This document shows, one piece after another, positions 53,044-63,177 of a stretch of DNA of 64,000 nucleotides; the first letter of the stretch is position 1, and each line of letters starts with the position of its first letter. A model generated the notes under the pieces. That model did not search any database. It saw nothing but the letters and a program-made list of their open reading frames with translations, and was not told where the DNA came from. Origin of the DNA: Prolixibacteraceae bacterium JC049. Its GTDB lineage: Bacteria > Bacteroidota > Bacteroidia > Bacteroidales > Prolixibacteraceae. A program made the translations under genes and the position numbers. The stretch is taken from positions 1 through 64,000 of the forward strand of contig SACZ01000010.1 in the NCBI GenBank assembly GCA_023369685.1, in the 5' to 3' direction.

Positions 53044-53883
53044 ATGGAACAAAATAAAATCGCTTTTATCACCGGCGCATCGTCGGGAATTGGATTAAGC
53101 ATAGCCAAATATTTTTCCACCAAAGGATACAAAGTATACGGAACCAGTCGCAGTGAACGCCACGACAATGATATTCATTTTATAAAAATGGATGTAAACG
53201 ATGAGCAATCGGTTAATGACGGTTTTCAGGCTTTTTGCCAACAAGAAAATAGAATAGATCTACTAATTAACTGTGCCGGACTTGGTATTATTGGAACTGT
53301 TGAAGAGATGCCAATGGAAGAGATTCGTGCGGCGTTTGAGACCAATTTCTACGGACCGGTTCGCTTATGTCAGAAGTTCATTCCGATGTTCAGAGCACAA
53401 CGATCGGGAACTATTGTGAATGTGAGTTCTGTTGTGGGACAGGTTGGTTTACCATTCCGTGGTTATTATGCGGCCAGTAAATTTGCTTTGGAAGGACTAA
53501 CCGAGTCGCTTCGTATGGAGCTTAAGCCATTCGGCATTAAAACCATTCTACTGCAACCAGGCGATTTTAACACTAACATTGCATCGGCACGTCGTGGTAT
53601 TTCTACGCCCGATGATTCGCCTTACTATCAAGCGCTGGCTGACATGGACAAACAAATTGAAGAAGGAATGAATAAGTCGCCAAAGCCCGACAATATTGGT
53701 CCGTTCCTATACAATAAAATCAACAAGAGCAATCCAAAACCACGATATGCAATTGGTATTTTAAACGATATTATCGCTATCCCATTAAAACGCTATTTGC
53801 CTCAACGATTATTCGAAAAGCTAATAATGGGCTTTTATAACTTGAATAATGCCAATCCGGATAACTGGAAACGTAAAAAATAA
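53044..53883 (+). CDS. Short-chain dehydrogenase/reductase
   Basis: A 279-residue SDR oxidoreductase of the classical type. The Rossmann motif is FITGASSGIGLSIAKYF (TGxxxGxG), followed by the NAG-type element (INCAGLG), catalytic Ser in VNVSSVVGQVG and YxxxK in YYAASKFALEG. TSRSER after the second strand favours NADPH. Substrate unknown. A near-consensus promoter box TATCTTAG lies at 53013-53020. Confidence 0.85.
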   Translation: MEQNKIAFITGASSGIGLSIAKYFSTKGYKVYGTSRSERHDNDIHFIKMDVNDEQSVNDGFQAFCQQENRIDLLINCAGLGIIGTVEEMPMEEIRAAFETNFYGPVRLCQKFIPMFRAQRSGTIVNVSSVVGQVGLPFRGYYAASKFALEGLTESLRMELKPFGIKTILLQPGDFNTNIASARRGISTPDDSPYYQALADMDKQIEEGMNKSPKPDNIGPFLYNKINKSNPKPRYAIGILNDIIAIPLKRYLPQRLFEKLIMGFYNLNNANPDNWKRKK

Positions 53884-53894
53884 TTTCACAAATA

Positions 53895-53923
53895 GTAGAG
53901 ACGCTCAACATGAGTGTCTCTAC
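53895..53923. repeat. Isolated palindrome behind the SDR gene
   Basis: The arms GTAGAGACGCTC (53895-53906) and GAGTGTCTCTAC (53912-53923) pair over 12 bp with one G-T pair. There is no T-tract. Palindromes opening with GTAGAGACGC are common intergenic repeats in Bacteroidota, so this may be a repeat rather than a terminator. Confidence 0.5.
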
Positions 53924-54069
53924 ACATTCTACAACAACCACACATATCCCTCATTTTCTAACAATTTCAGCCTACCAATTATATCTCTTCAATATTTTTT
54001 TCATTTTTTTAACAAAAACGTGCGGGTATTTTTATTCTGGGTTGTATTACCTATACAACGACAGAAAAC

Positions 54070-55059
54070 ATGCAGCAGAGCAATAACATATTTAAGCAGT
54101 TCTACCGTGGCGAAACATCTACGAAACAAGAGTTGCAACTTTTAAATGAAGTAACGCAAAATACCGATACACGAAAGGCATTAAAAGCTTTCGATGAACA
54201 TTTTGATCCTTTTCAGTATAATGAAAGGACAGAAAAAAGCTGGCAGCGATTTAAAAAGAACCATTTCGAAAATCAATTGAACCGAAAAAAGAACAACTGG
54301 TTCCTATCACTTTCGAAATATGCTGCGGTATTCATTCTTGCTTTTGTATCGTTTTACATTACATCCGATACTTTGAGTTTATTCTCTGATTCTGAAATTC
54401 AATATTTCGAGACTTTCGTTCCTAAAGGGCAAAAGACACAACTAACACTACCCGATGGATCGATAGTACATCTCAACTCGGAAAGTACTATTCGCTACGC
54501 AAGTAACTTCAATAAAAACAATAGAGATATTGAATTATTGAATGGAGAAGCCTATTTCACGGTGACACATAACACAGATATACCGTTCGATGTAAAAGCC
54601 AATGACTACACGACACGTGTTCATGGAACAGAGTTCAATGTTATGGCTTACAAAGATTTTAAACGCACGGAAACAACATTGGTAAACGGGAAAGTTGAAA
54701 TTAGACGCAACGACAAAACAGTTACATTTCTGAAGCCTGGCGAGAAAATCATCTTCGATGATGAGCAAAGACGTTTTATTCAAACCTCAACTGATGTGGA
54801 TGCAGATATTGCCTGGAAAAACAATCAGTTTGTATTTAAAAAGATTCCATTTACCGAACTGGCTAAACGACTGGAACGTTGGTACGATATTACTATTGAA
54901 TTCTCCGATCCTGCTTTAAATGAAATTCTTTATACGGGAAAATTCAAAAACAAAGAAACCATTTGGCAAGTAATGGATGTTATTAAAGCCACTACGCCAA
55001 TTGATTATAAACTGAAAAATAGAAAGCTAACTATAAACATCAGGAGGAAATGCCAATGA
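54070..55059 (+). CDS. FecR-family anti-sigma factor, no adjacent sigma gene
   Basis: A 329-residue regulator: cytoplasmic part (about 1-78), membrane helix (about 82-98, AAVFILAFVSFYITSD), periplasmic FecR domain (about 110-215; FVPKGQKTQLTLPDGSIVHLNSESTIRY, IELLNGEAYFTVTHNTDIPFDV, VHGTEFNVMAYKDFKRTETTLVNGKVEI) and DUF4974 (FTELAKRLERWYDITIEF). It should sense the STN domain of the SusC downstream. Unlike locus 1, no ECF sigma gene precedes it; the upstream gene is an SDR, so its sigma partner must be encoded elsewhere. Confidence 0.88.
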   Translation: MQQSNNIFKQFYRGETSTKQELQLLNEVTQNTDTRKALKAFDEHFDPFQYNERTEKSWQRFKKNHFENQLNRKKNNWFLSLSKYAAVFILAFVSFYITSDTLSLFSDSEIQYFETFVPKGQKTQLTLPDGSIVHLNSESTIRYASNFNKNNRDIELLNGEAYFTVTHNTDIPFDVKANDYTTRVHGTEFNVMAYKDFKRTETTLVNGKVEIRRNDKTVTFLKPGEKIIFDDEQRRFIQTSTDVDADIAWKNNQFVFKKIPFTELAKRLERWYDITIEFSDPALNEILYTGKFKNKETIWQVMDVIKATTPIDYKLKNRKLTINIRRKCQ

Positions 55060-55084
55060 TATAAACCACTAACCTGTACCAAAC

Positions 55085-55164
55085 TAAAAAGGGAAGCGCT
55101 ACCAACACTTCCCTCGGATAAAATTTAAAATCGAAATTTTAAAATTCTTAACACGACAAATTTA
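55085..55164 (-). ncRNA. Predicted cis-antisense RNA at the fecR-susC junction (locus 2)
   Basis: On the minus strand, antisense to susC, an exact -7 box TAAATTTG (55157-55164) overlaps the susC start codon. Downstream is an intrinsic terminator on the same strand: arms AGGGAAG (55090-55096) and CTTCCCT (55108-55114), then five T (55086-55090 on the plus strand are A). A transcript of about 65-70 nt from near 55151 would cover the susC leader. No minus-strand gene is present to need the terminator. The arrangement mirrors that of locus 1. Expression is not shown. Confidence 0.45.
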
Positions 55165-58100
55165 TGAAAAATAATCTTTTTCACAGTGGGATTCGTATAC
55201 CTATACGTTTCCAGAAAACACTTTTGATTATGAAGTTAACTGGACTTTTTATATTACTGGTTTGCCTTCAAGCATCGGCAGTGAGCTATGCGCAATCAAA
55301 ACGCATCTCGATTAATGCACACAATTTATCTATTCGAGAACTTTTTGAAGAAATTGAAGAGCAGTCAGACTTTACTATCTTCTACAAATCAGAAGATATT
55401 AACCTGAATAAAAAAGTAAACATTCGGGTTAAAGATGAGTTAATCTCAAACACACTAACTAGTGCATTAAAGAATACCAACCTTACTTACACTGTAAAAG
55501 ACAAAGTTATTGTTATTCTTTCTCAGAAAGGAGCTACTGCAATGGCTCAACAACAAAAGAAAGTAACAGGTAAGGTTACCGATAAAAGTGGAGAATCACT
55601 TCCTGGAGTATCGGTAATAGTTAAAGGAACGACAATTGGTATTACTACTGATATTGATGGTAACTACAGCTTAACACTTCCTGCCGATGCCAAAACTCTT
55701 CAGTTCTCATTTGTAGGAATGAAAACAACTGATGTAGAGATCAATGGTCAATCGACTATTAATTTGGTATTGGAAGAAGACGCTATTGGTTTAGACGAAG
55801 TTGTTGCTGTAGGTTATGGCACACAGAAGAAAGTAAACCTTACCGGTGCTGTTACTTCTGTAAAAACAGAGAACCTTCACAACATGCCTGTATCGAACCT
55901 TTCGAATACAATGGCCGGACGTGCTCCTGGTGTACAGGTAGTAAACAGTTCTGGTTTAGCTGGAGCCTCTTCATCTATCCGTATTCGTGGTAGTTTGGTA
56001 GAGCCGCTTTATGTTATTAATGGTGTAATTAGTTCGAAAAGCGACTTCGATGCATTGGATGCTACAGAAGTAGAAAGCATTAACTTCTTGAAAGATGCGG
56101 CTACTTCATCTATCTACGGTTCGAAAGCAGGTAATGGTGTTGTTTTGGTTAAGACCAAAGGTGGTAATATCCAGAAGCCTCAGTTCGAATACCGTAATTC
56201 ATTCTCTACATCACGTACTACCAAGCCTGTTCAGCGCTTTACTGCTTCTCAGGAATTAGAATACGTAAACCGTATGATGGAGACTCGTGGTCAACCAATG
56301 CCTTACGGACAAGATGTTATCGACTATTTTGCAGATAAAAACTACGATATCAACGATTTGATTTGGCAAAATCCTTCTGTACAGCAACACAACCTAAGTG
56401 TTCGTGGTGGCTCGGAAAGAATTAACTACTACCTTTCGTTAGGTTACCACACCGAAGAAGGTTCGTATAAAAACCTAGAATACAACCGTTACAACTTCCG
56501 TTCGGATGTTACTGCAAAAATTTCTAACCGTTTCAAGGTTAATGTAAACCTTAGCGGAAACGAGCGTCAGTACGACAGATGGTACTGGCCTTACGATGGT
56601 GCTGAAGATTTCAACGTAGGAGACTTCTACCGTGCTACATTCAACATGACACGTTTGTATCCTTACTATGTTGATGAAAATGGAAACCCTAGTACTTCTG
56701 TTACTAAGTTCCCGGTAAAAACTCCAGGAGGATTCCACGTTCCAGAATTGATGTTCAACGGTGGTTACCGCGATATCAACTACAAGACATTAAATGGTAT
56801 TATTAAATTCGATTTAGACTTAAGCGATTTCGTTGAAGGACTTTCTACAAGTCTTCAAGCCAACTACACTGTATTCCAGAAAGACAACAAAGCATTTGTT
56901 CGTCACAACCAATGGTATATTTTCCAAACAAAGGATGTAAACAACAAGTTTATTCCTGGTCCAATCGATCCTACTAAAACAGGAAAGCACAACTTAAGTG
57001 CTCCTTACGAGCGTATTGAAAAGTGGATCAACCTAAGCAGTTCCTATCAGATTAACTGGTTTGTAAACTACGACAGAACTTTTGGTGATCACTCTATTTC
57101 TGCATTGGGAGTATACGAACGTGCTGGTTCTAAAGGCAATTCAGTTTATGGAAAGGCAGAACAGTTGTTGTCATCAACAATCGATCAGATTTATAATACC
57201 TCTAGTGATACTGAGAAACGTTACTTCAGTGGTGGAGAAGGAGAATCGGCTCGTGAATCATGGATTGGTCGTTTGCATTACACATTTAGCGATAAATACA
57301 TTGCTGAGTTCTCGTTCCGTTACGATGGAAACTACCGCTTTGCTCCAAGTAAGCGCTGGGGATTCTTCCCTTCTGGTTCAGTAGCATGGAGAATCTCTCA
57401 AGAAAATTTCATGCAAGATATCGATTGGTTATCTAACTTAAAGCTTCGTGCTTCGTACGGTACAACAGGTAGTGATAAGGATATTAATGGAAACAATATC
57501 ACTCCTTGGCAATGGTCTAATGTTTACCGCAAAAGCGGATCGTATGTATTTGGAGGCAACTTAGTAGATGGACTTGTTCCTGGAAAAATGCCTAACCCTG
57601 ATATCACATGGGCAACACAGCACTCGTGGAACATTGGATTAGAATATGGTATTCTAAACAATAAACTTTCTGGAGAATTTGATATTTTCGGTAGAAAAGA
57701 AAAAGATTTATTAGGTGATAGAATGGGATCTACTCCTACCACTTTAGGAGCATCACTTCCTGATGTAAACTATGCAGAGCGTACTTATAAGGGAATCGAC
57801 CTAATGATCAACTGGAAAGATCAGGTTGGTGAATTGAAATATGGCGTTTATGCCAATATGGGATATGCTATCGATCAATGGGATGTATACGACGAACCTG
57901 CTTCATATTCTGATGGTACATATGCCAATAACTGGAGAAGTAAAATTGGTAAGCCTAGAAGCAGAGTTTATGGTTTAATATCAAAAGGTATCATCCGTAC
58001 ACAAGAGCAACTTGATGCACTTCCGGAAGGTTTTACTCAATTTGGACGTGAACCAAAATTGGGAACACTTCTATTTGAAGATATCCGCGGAGCTAACCTT

Positions 58101-58640
58101 TCAGAAGGTGCCGATGGGAAAATTGATGGCAACGATAGAACTTATTTAAGTGACAATGGAGCTCCTCGTATCAATTACGGTTTCGGTTTCAATTTAGAGT
58201 GGAAAAACTTCACAGTTGATGCACACTTCCAGGGAGTAGGTGCTTACGATAGAATGATTGCAACCAGAAATGGTGGTGGTGTATTCCAGGTGGATCGTCC
58301 TTACTTCGAAATCTGGAAAGATAACTACTGGACACCTGAAAATCCGAATGCCAAATTACCTCGTATTGGTGGTAACTGGAGACAACCAGAATATGGTGGT
58401 GACTCTTCTACATTCTGGATGAGAAATGGAGCCTATTTACGTTTGAAAAACCTAAACATTGGTTATACTCTACCAAAACACTGGTTCGATAAACTTGGCC
58501 TAAGTAAAGTACAATTATTTGTAAACGGAACCAATTTGTTCTTCTTGTCTGACCTAACAGAACACGACCCAGAACAAGCAACATTGGATTCATATCCTGT
58601 TATGAAAACGTTTACCGGTGGTCTTAACATTAACTTCTAA
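55164..58640 (+). CDS. SusC/RagA-family TonB-dependent outer-membrane transporter with STN domain
   Basis: A 1158-residue TonB-dependent transporter. After the signal peptide (about 22-45) come the STN domain (INAHNLSIRELFEEIEEQ), the carboxypeptidase-regulatory-like domain (VTGKVTDKSGESLPGVSV), the plug (AVGYGTQKKVNLTGAV, MAGRAPGVQVVNSSGLAGASSSIRIRGS, FLKDAATSSIYGSKAGNGVVLVKTK) and the barrel ending MKTFTGGLNINF. It imports an oligosaccharide whose identity may be reflected in the hydrolases downstream. A FecR partner precedes it by 104 bp; the SusD gene starts 12 bp after its stop. Confidence 0.94.
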   Translation: MKNNLFHSGIRIPIRFQKTLLIMKLTGLFILLVCLQASAVSYAQSKRISINAHNLSIRELFEEIEEQSDFTIFYKSEDINLNKKVNIRVKDELISNTLTSALKNTNLTYTVKDKVIVILSQKGATAMAQQQKKVTGKVTDKSGESLPGVSVIVKGTTIGITTDIDGNYSLTLPADAKTLQFSFVGMKTTDVEINGQSTINLVLEEDAIGLDEVVAVGYGTQKKVNLTGAVTSVKTENLHNMPVSNLSNTMAGRAPGVQVVNSSGLAGASSSIRIRGSLVEPLYVINGVISSKSDFDALDATEVESINFLKDAATSSIYGSKAGNGVVLVKTKGGNIQKPQFEYRNSFSTSRTTKPVQRFTASQELEYVNRMMETRGQPMPYGQDVIDYFADKNYDINDLIWQNPSVQQHNLSVRGGSERINYYLSLGYHTEEGSYKNLEYNRYNFRSDVTAKISNRFKVNVNLSGNERQYDRWYWPYDGAEDFNVGDFYRATFNMTRLYPYYVDENGNPSTSVTKFPVKTPGGFHVPELMFNGGYRDINYKTLNGIIKFDLDLSDFVEGLSTSLQANYTVFQKDNKAFVRHNQWYIFQTKDVNNKFIPGPIDPTKTGKHNLSAPYERIEKWINLSSSYQINWFVNYDRTFGDHSISALGVYERAGSKGNSVYGKAEQLLSSTIDQIYNTSSDTEKRYFSGGEGESARESWIGRLHYTFSDKYIAEFSFRYDGNYRFAPSKRWGFFPSGSVAWRISQENFMQDIDWLSNLKLRASYGTTGSDKDINGNNITPWQWSNVYRKSGSYVFGGNLVDGLVPGKMPNPDITWATQHSWNIGLEYGILNNKLSGEFDIFGRKEKDLLGDRMGSTPTTLGASLPDVNYAERTYKGIDLMINWKDQVGELKYGVYANMGYAIDQWDVYDEPASYSDGTYANNWRSKIGKPRSRVYGLISKGIIRTQEQLDALPEGFTQFGREPKLGTLLFEDIRGANLSEGADGKIDGNDRTYLSDNGAPRINYGFGFNLEWKNFTVDAHFQGVGAYDRMIATRNGGGVFQVDRPYFEIWKDNYWTPENPNAKLPRIGGNWRQPEYGGDSSTFWMRNGAYLRLKNLNIGYTLPKHWFDKLGLSKVQLFVNGTNLFFLSDLTEHDPEQATLDSYPVMKTFTGGLNINF

Positions 58641-58652
58641 AAAAAGGGCATT

Positions 58653-60416
58653 ATGAAGATGAAAAAACATATAACATTAAATATAAAATCATTGCTAAGC
58701 CTATTACTTGCATTGGTAATTATAACTGGCTGTGATAGTGCACTGGACGATGTTAAAGATTTAGGAAATTATCCTGGACAAGGAACATTTGATGATGTGC
58801 AAACATCCAATGCTTACTTGGCAGCACTGTACTCTTCTTCTTTCAAGGATTGGCCTGTTGGACAAGGAAAATGGTCAGACGAAGATGGTAGTATTCAAGG
58901 ATTGGATTGGATAACAGAATCAAATGGTGCATTCAATTTCTGGCCTTACGACATCATTCGTAGAACCAATATATTGTTGAAAGAGATGCCTGTTGGTAAG
59001 GTAGATCCAGAAGATAAAGAGATAATTATTGCTCAAGCAAAATTTATCCGTGCTTTCAATTACTTTAAATTGGTTACATTTTACGGCGGAGTACCTATTA
59101 TTACGACTCCTCAGGAGTTAACAGACGATTTAGAAGTTACTCGTAACAGCACTGCTGAATGCTTCGATTTTATTTTGAAGGATTTAGATGAGGCCATTGC
59201 TGCGTTACCAGACCAGTTTACAGGTGGTGAAAGAGGTAAAATTGATAAAGCTATTGCCCTTTCATTTAAAGGACGTGTATTGCTTTTCAAAGCTTCACCT
59301 CAGTTCAATCCTTCTAACAAATACGATAACCAATATTGGGCTAAAGCATACGAGGCCAATAAAGCAGCTAAAGATTTCTTAGACAGCAAAGGTTATGGGT
59401 TATTAGAGAACTATACTGACATCTTCGAAACAGAAGGACACAAAGAGAATATTTTCTCTATAATCTATCAAGATCCTATTAAGACCAATGGACGTAGAGA
59501 AGATGCCGTTCGTCCATTGTCTGAATCGAAAAATGCAACTGGAGAAGATCAGCCTATCTGGAAGCTTGCGCAAGCTTATCCTATGAAAGACGGTAAGAAA
59601 ATCAGTGATGCTACTTCGAAATACACATACGACATGCAAACGTTCTGGAAAGATCGTGATCCTCGTTTTGAAGCAACTATTGTATGGAATGGAGCACTTT
59701 ACGAATTGAGTGGAAAAGCTGGTCGTCGTCAGTACACCATGACTAATATTGCTGCTTCGGTTGATGCATTTGGTTTTGTAATTCAAGGAGAAAGCCATTA
59801 CCGTACAGGATTATACTGTCGAAAAGGAATCAACGAATCATTGACATCTGCATTGGTTACTACCAACGACTTCGATTGGACAGAGATTCGTTATGCTGAA
59901 GTTCTTTTCAACTATGCAGAAGCAGCTAACGAAACAGGAAAATCGACTGATGCTGTTGCTGTATTAAAGCAAATTAGAAAACGTGCAGGTATTGAAGCAG
60001 GAGATGACAATATGTACGGCTTGCAAGCCAATATGTCGCGCGAAGAAGTGCGTGAAGCTATTCTTGCAGAGAAATACATCGAGATGGCTTTCGAAGGAAA
60101 ACGTTTCTGGGATTTACGTCGTCACCGTATGTTAGATCGCCTGGACGGAATGCGTAAATATGGTATTATGGCTATGACAGTGAATGGAAATACTTACGAC
60201 AAAGTAACTCCGGAGCAAGAAGCCAAAGCTGCCAACTACGAATTGCTACCTGAAGATTTCCATTACGAAGTGCAGGAATTGATCACCAATGGTCAAAAGG
60301 AAACAGTAATGCCAGAAAAGTATTACTTCTTCCCTATTAAACTTGAACACATCGATAAAAACCCTAAGCTTGAACAAAACAAAGCATGGGGAGGATCATT
60401 TAATCCAGAGCTATAA
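58653..60416 (+). CDS. SusD/RagB-family outer-membrane glycan-binding lipoprotein
   Basis: A 587-residue SusD-like lipoprotein with lipobox LVIITGC followed by DSALDDVKDLGNYPG. Helical repeat features AQAKFIRAFNYFKLVTFYGGVPIITTPQ, the strand RYAEVLFNYAEAANE, KQIRKRAGIEAGDDN and ILAEKYIEMAFEGKRFWDLRRH are typical, as is the C-terminal YYFFPIKLEHIDKNPKLEQNKAWG. Partner of the preceding SusC at the cell surface. It is followed by a strong terminator, so the hydrolases behind it probably have separate promoters or are reached by read-through. Confidence 0.93.
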   Translation: MKMKKHITLNIKSLLSLLLALVIITGCDSALDDVKDLGNYPGQGTFDDVQTSNAYLAALYSSSFKDWPVGQGKWSDEDGSIQGLDWITESNGAFNFWPYDIIRRTNILLKEMPVGKVDPEDKEIIIAQAKFIRAFNYFKLVTFYGGVPIITTPQELTDDLEVTRNSTAECFDFILKDLDEAIAALPDQFTGGERGKIDKAIALSFKGRVLLFKASPQFNPSNKYDNQYWAKAYEANKAAKDFLDSKGYGLLENYTDIFETEGHKENIFSIIYQDPIKTNGRREDAVRPLSESKNATGEDQPIWKLAQAYPMKDGKKISDATSKYTYDMQTFWKDRDPRFEATIVWNGALYELSGKAGRRQYTMTNIAASVDAFGFVIQGESHYRTGLYCRKGINESLTSALVTTNDFDWTEIRYAEVLFNYAEAANETGKSTDAVAVLKQIRKRAGIEAGDDNMYGLQANMSREEVREAILAEKYIEMAFEGKRFWDLRRHRMLDRLDGMRKYGIMAMTVNGNTYDKVTPEQEAKAANYELLPEDFHYEVQELITNGQKETVMPEKYYFFPIKLEHIDKNPKLEQNKAWGGSFNPEL

Positions 60417-60484
60417 AACGGAATTTTATTCAAAACCGATTTACAACCTGAGTTCAATCGAAGTTTTCAGGTTAATACCAAACC

Positions 60485-60516
60485 AAGCTACTCTCTTCAC
60501 AGAGAGTAGCTTTTTT
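60485..60516 (+). terminator. Terminator behind the second SusD gene
   Basis: The arms AAGCTACTCTC (60485-60495) and GAGAGTAGCTT (60502-60512) are followed by further T to 60516. Confidence 0.8.
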
Positions 60517-60634
60517 CTCATAAATACAATACGAAAAAACATATGAGTACATTAATGAAACAAACAAGTACCATTTGCTTAACCTAAAAGGTCATTTTTA
60601 AGTGACCAAAAAATTAACTAAAACCATTTTAAAG

Positions 60635-63052
60635 ATGAAATTCATTTCAACACTTGCATTGTGCTTGCTGTTCTGGCAACTCGGTGCACAAACTTACCGA
60701 CTGGAAAACCAGTTTACAGCTCGTGAGGTGGTCATCCTCCAGGGACACTTAGTAACCCAATCGGTAACCAACAAGCTAACCAATCAAACTTTTAAAACCG
60801 AGGGCAACGAATTCTCATTGAAAGTAGATGGAATTCCTTATCTGATTACATCGGCCAATTGCAAAGCCCAGTTGCTTGAGTCTGATTCAAATCAATTGGT
60901 TTTCGAGTTAACTACTTCGGAATTAAAAGATGTTACATTACAACTGACCTACACCCTGCAAAAGAACGTTTTTTTTGGGCACAAATGGCTAACCATTACT
61001 CCCAAAAACGAAGCAATTGTTCCCATTAGTAAACTGGCTGTGGAAGATCTTCAATTCAAAACCACCAGTGAATGTAACTCACAAGGTAAAGGGCAGCCAG
61101 TATACCTTAACGACTGTTTCTTCGGTTTAGAATGGCCTGTGGCACAAAACAGTTTTTCAAACAACCAATTGATATGCGCTCACCATCCGGGTAAGAACAT
61201 AAAAGTGCAATACCAAAGTAAGAAAGTGGTATGGGGAGTTGCTCCAAAAAAGAAAGTGGCACAATGGTTTCTGGAGCGATATGTAAACACCATTCGTATT
61301 TCTCCCGTTAAACCAACCGTTTTATACAACTCGTGGTACGATGTTAGGGAACTAAATCCAACTGTCCTTGCCGACTTCAACAATACCATTCAAACATTCA
61401 ATACTAAGCTAGAGAAAGAGCAAGGTATTAAAGTAGACTTCTTCGTTCCTGACGATGGATGGCAAAACCGTAATTCCATTTACCAATCATCGCATCCTAA
61501 AGCACACATGCAATTAAGAGATATGGTGGAAAAACAGTTGGATAATGCCAATCTGGGAATATGGATGCCTGTTCATGGCTGTCGTGCATTTGATATGAAC
61601 TGGGTACGAAAAAATGGCTATGCCGTTGCCAATCCAAAACTTTGGGGAAGTGCCACCATGTGTCTTTCGATGCCTAAATACAGAACCGAACTGGAGAAGC
61701 GACTGAAAGAGCTAATTGTTGATGAACGCGTTACCTATTTCAAGCACGACAACAACAACATGTTTTGTTCCAACACCGAACACGGACATCGCCCCAACAG
61801 CGATAGTCAGGTAGAGGAGATGTTTGAGATTATGTATTACATGAAAAAGCTCAATCCGGATGTTTATCTGAACTACACCACAGGAATGAATATGAGTCCG
61901 TGGTGGCTTATGGGTTGCGACTGTATATGGATGGGAGGTGGCGACGTTGGTGCTGCCGGTATAGGTAACAAACGCGAACAGGCTATTACTTATCGCGACA
62001 CTCGCATGCGCATGAACCAAAGCAATCAGTTTCCAATGAATTCATTGATGACCCACGGAATTATTAAAGGAAGGTATATGATGGGCTTTCAGCAAGAATC
62101 GTTTAGAAACTGGAAAAACTATATCTGGATGTTTGTGAGTCGTGGTGTTTCCATGTTCGAATTATACCTGACTCCTTCTTATCTTTCAGATAAAGAATGG
62201 GACTTTCTGGGAGAAACATTGCGTTGGACCATCGATCGTTCCGATATTATCTTCAATAATACTCAGTTTATATTGGGCGATGTACGCAAACAAGAGCCTT
62301 ATGGCTACTCGCACACCAAAGGCAATAAAATGATCCTATTTCTAAGAAATCCTTCAGATAATATTGAATACGATCATGAGAATGGTATAAAACTAACCAA
62401 ATGGAAAAGGCAGCAAGCAACCAGTGCTTTCCCAAAATCAGTTACACAGGTTCAATTCAATGACTCGGATTGGAAAGAGATTACGTTAGGAAATGTAGAG
62501 CAAACAACAGCTACCCATTTAGCATATCGTAACCATTTCAACAATAAAGAAGAGTGGAAAGGCAAGACATTGCGTATTCACTTTGGTGGTGTAGACGAAC
62601 AAAGTAAGATTTACCTGAATGGAAAACAGATTGGTGCACATAAAGGCTGTATCGGGGTAATAGATCCCCAAACCACAGAAGAAATGCTTAACAACTGGCA
62701 TTACGATTACAAAGGGTATTACAAGTACAATGCATCTGGATTCCATATCGATATTGAGGCAGATGAGCTGTTGAAACAAAATGTACTTACCGTTACTTTA
62801 AACAACACGGGTAAAGTAGCAGGTGTATACGACTATGTAAAGATTACACCTATTGAGAAGGTTAAAAAGGTATCGGCGAAATTGAAATTAGATCCATTTC
62901 AGTTGGGATTCGATTCGAAATACCAGAAAGCTGAGATTAAATGGGTACACCATGAGTCGGCACGCACCGAAAAAGAGGTAAAAGTAGGTGAAACAATAGA
63001 GTTACCGATGAAAGGATTCGAAGTAAACGTATTAGAGATCAACTTGAAATAG
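60635..63052 (+). CDS. Clan GH-D-like glycoside hydrolase (GH36-related), exported
   Basis: An 805-residue exported enzyme (signal ISTLALCLLFWQLGAQ). An N-terminal beta domain (about 20-215) precedes a TIM barrel (about 220-560) with VLYNSWYDVREL, KVDFFVPDDGWQNR and VTYFKHDNNNMF, where Asp372 matches the nucleophile of the GH36 KxD motif. TGMNMSPWWLMGCDCIWMGGGDVG probably holds the acid/base. A C-terminal jelly-roll domain (about 620-740, LRIHFGGVDEQSKIYLNGKQIGAH) resembles GH2 sugar-binding modules. The family is related to alpha-galactosidases, but the barrel motifs deviate and the exact GH family is unclear. ATG 60635 was preferred to GTG 60602. Confidence 0.65.
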   Translation: MKFISTLALCLLFWQLGAQTYRLENQFTAREVVILQGHLVTQSVTNKLTNQTFKTEGNEFSLKVDGIPYLITSANCKAQLLESDSNQLVFELTTSELKDVTLQLTYTLQKNVFFGHKWLTITPKNEAIVPISKLAVEDLQFKTTSECNSQGKGQPVYLNDCFFGLEWPVAQNSFSNNQLICAHHPGKNIKVQYQSKKVVWGVAPKKKVAQWFLERYVNTIRISPVKPTVLYNSWYDVRELNPTVLADFNNTIQTFNTKLEKEQGIKVDFFVPDDGWQNRNSIYQSSHPKAHMQLRDMVEKQLDNANLGIWMPVHGCRAFDMNWVRKNGYAVANPKLWGSATMCLSMPKYRTELEKRLKELIVDERVTYFKHDNNNMFCSNTEHGHRPNSDSQVEEMFEIMYYMKKLNPDVYLNYTTGMNMSPWWLMGCDCIWMGGGDVGAAGIGNKREQAITYRDTRMRMNQSNQFPMNSLMTHGIIKGRYMMGFQQESFRNWKNYIWMFVSRGVSMFELYLTPSYLSDKEWDFLGETLRWTIDRSDIIFNNTQFILGDVRKQEPYGYSHTKGNKMILFLRNPSDNIEYDHENGIKLTKWKRQQATSAFPKSVTQVQFNDSDWKEITLGNVEQTTATHLAYRNHFNNKEEWKGKTLRIHFGGVDEQSKIYLNGKQIGAHKGCIGVIDPQTTEEMLNNWHYDYKGYYKYNASGFHIDIEADELLKQNVLTVTLNNTGKVAGVYDYVKITPIEKVKKVSAKLKLDPFQLGFDSKYQKAEIKWVHHESARTEKEVKVGETIELPMKGFEVNVLEINLK

Positions 63053-63177
63053 AACATCATACAAGTACTAATAGCTACAATTGGTAATTGATACTTCATA
63101 TGAACAATACAGTACTATGAGAACACTCATCTCATAGTACATTGCGCCTTTGCTAAAACGTTAAATCAAATTATAAT

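Noticed and set aside
53895-53923. CRISPR-like repeat
   Set aside because: A single palindrome with no spaced copies nearby.
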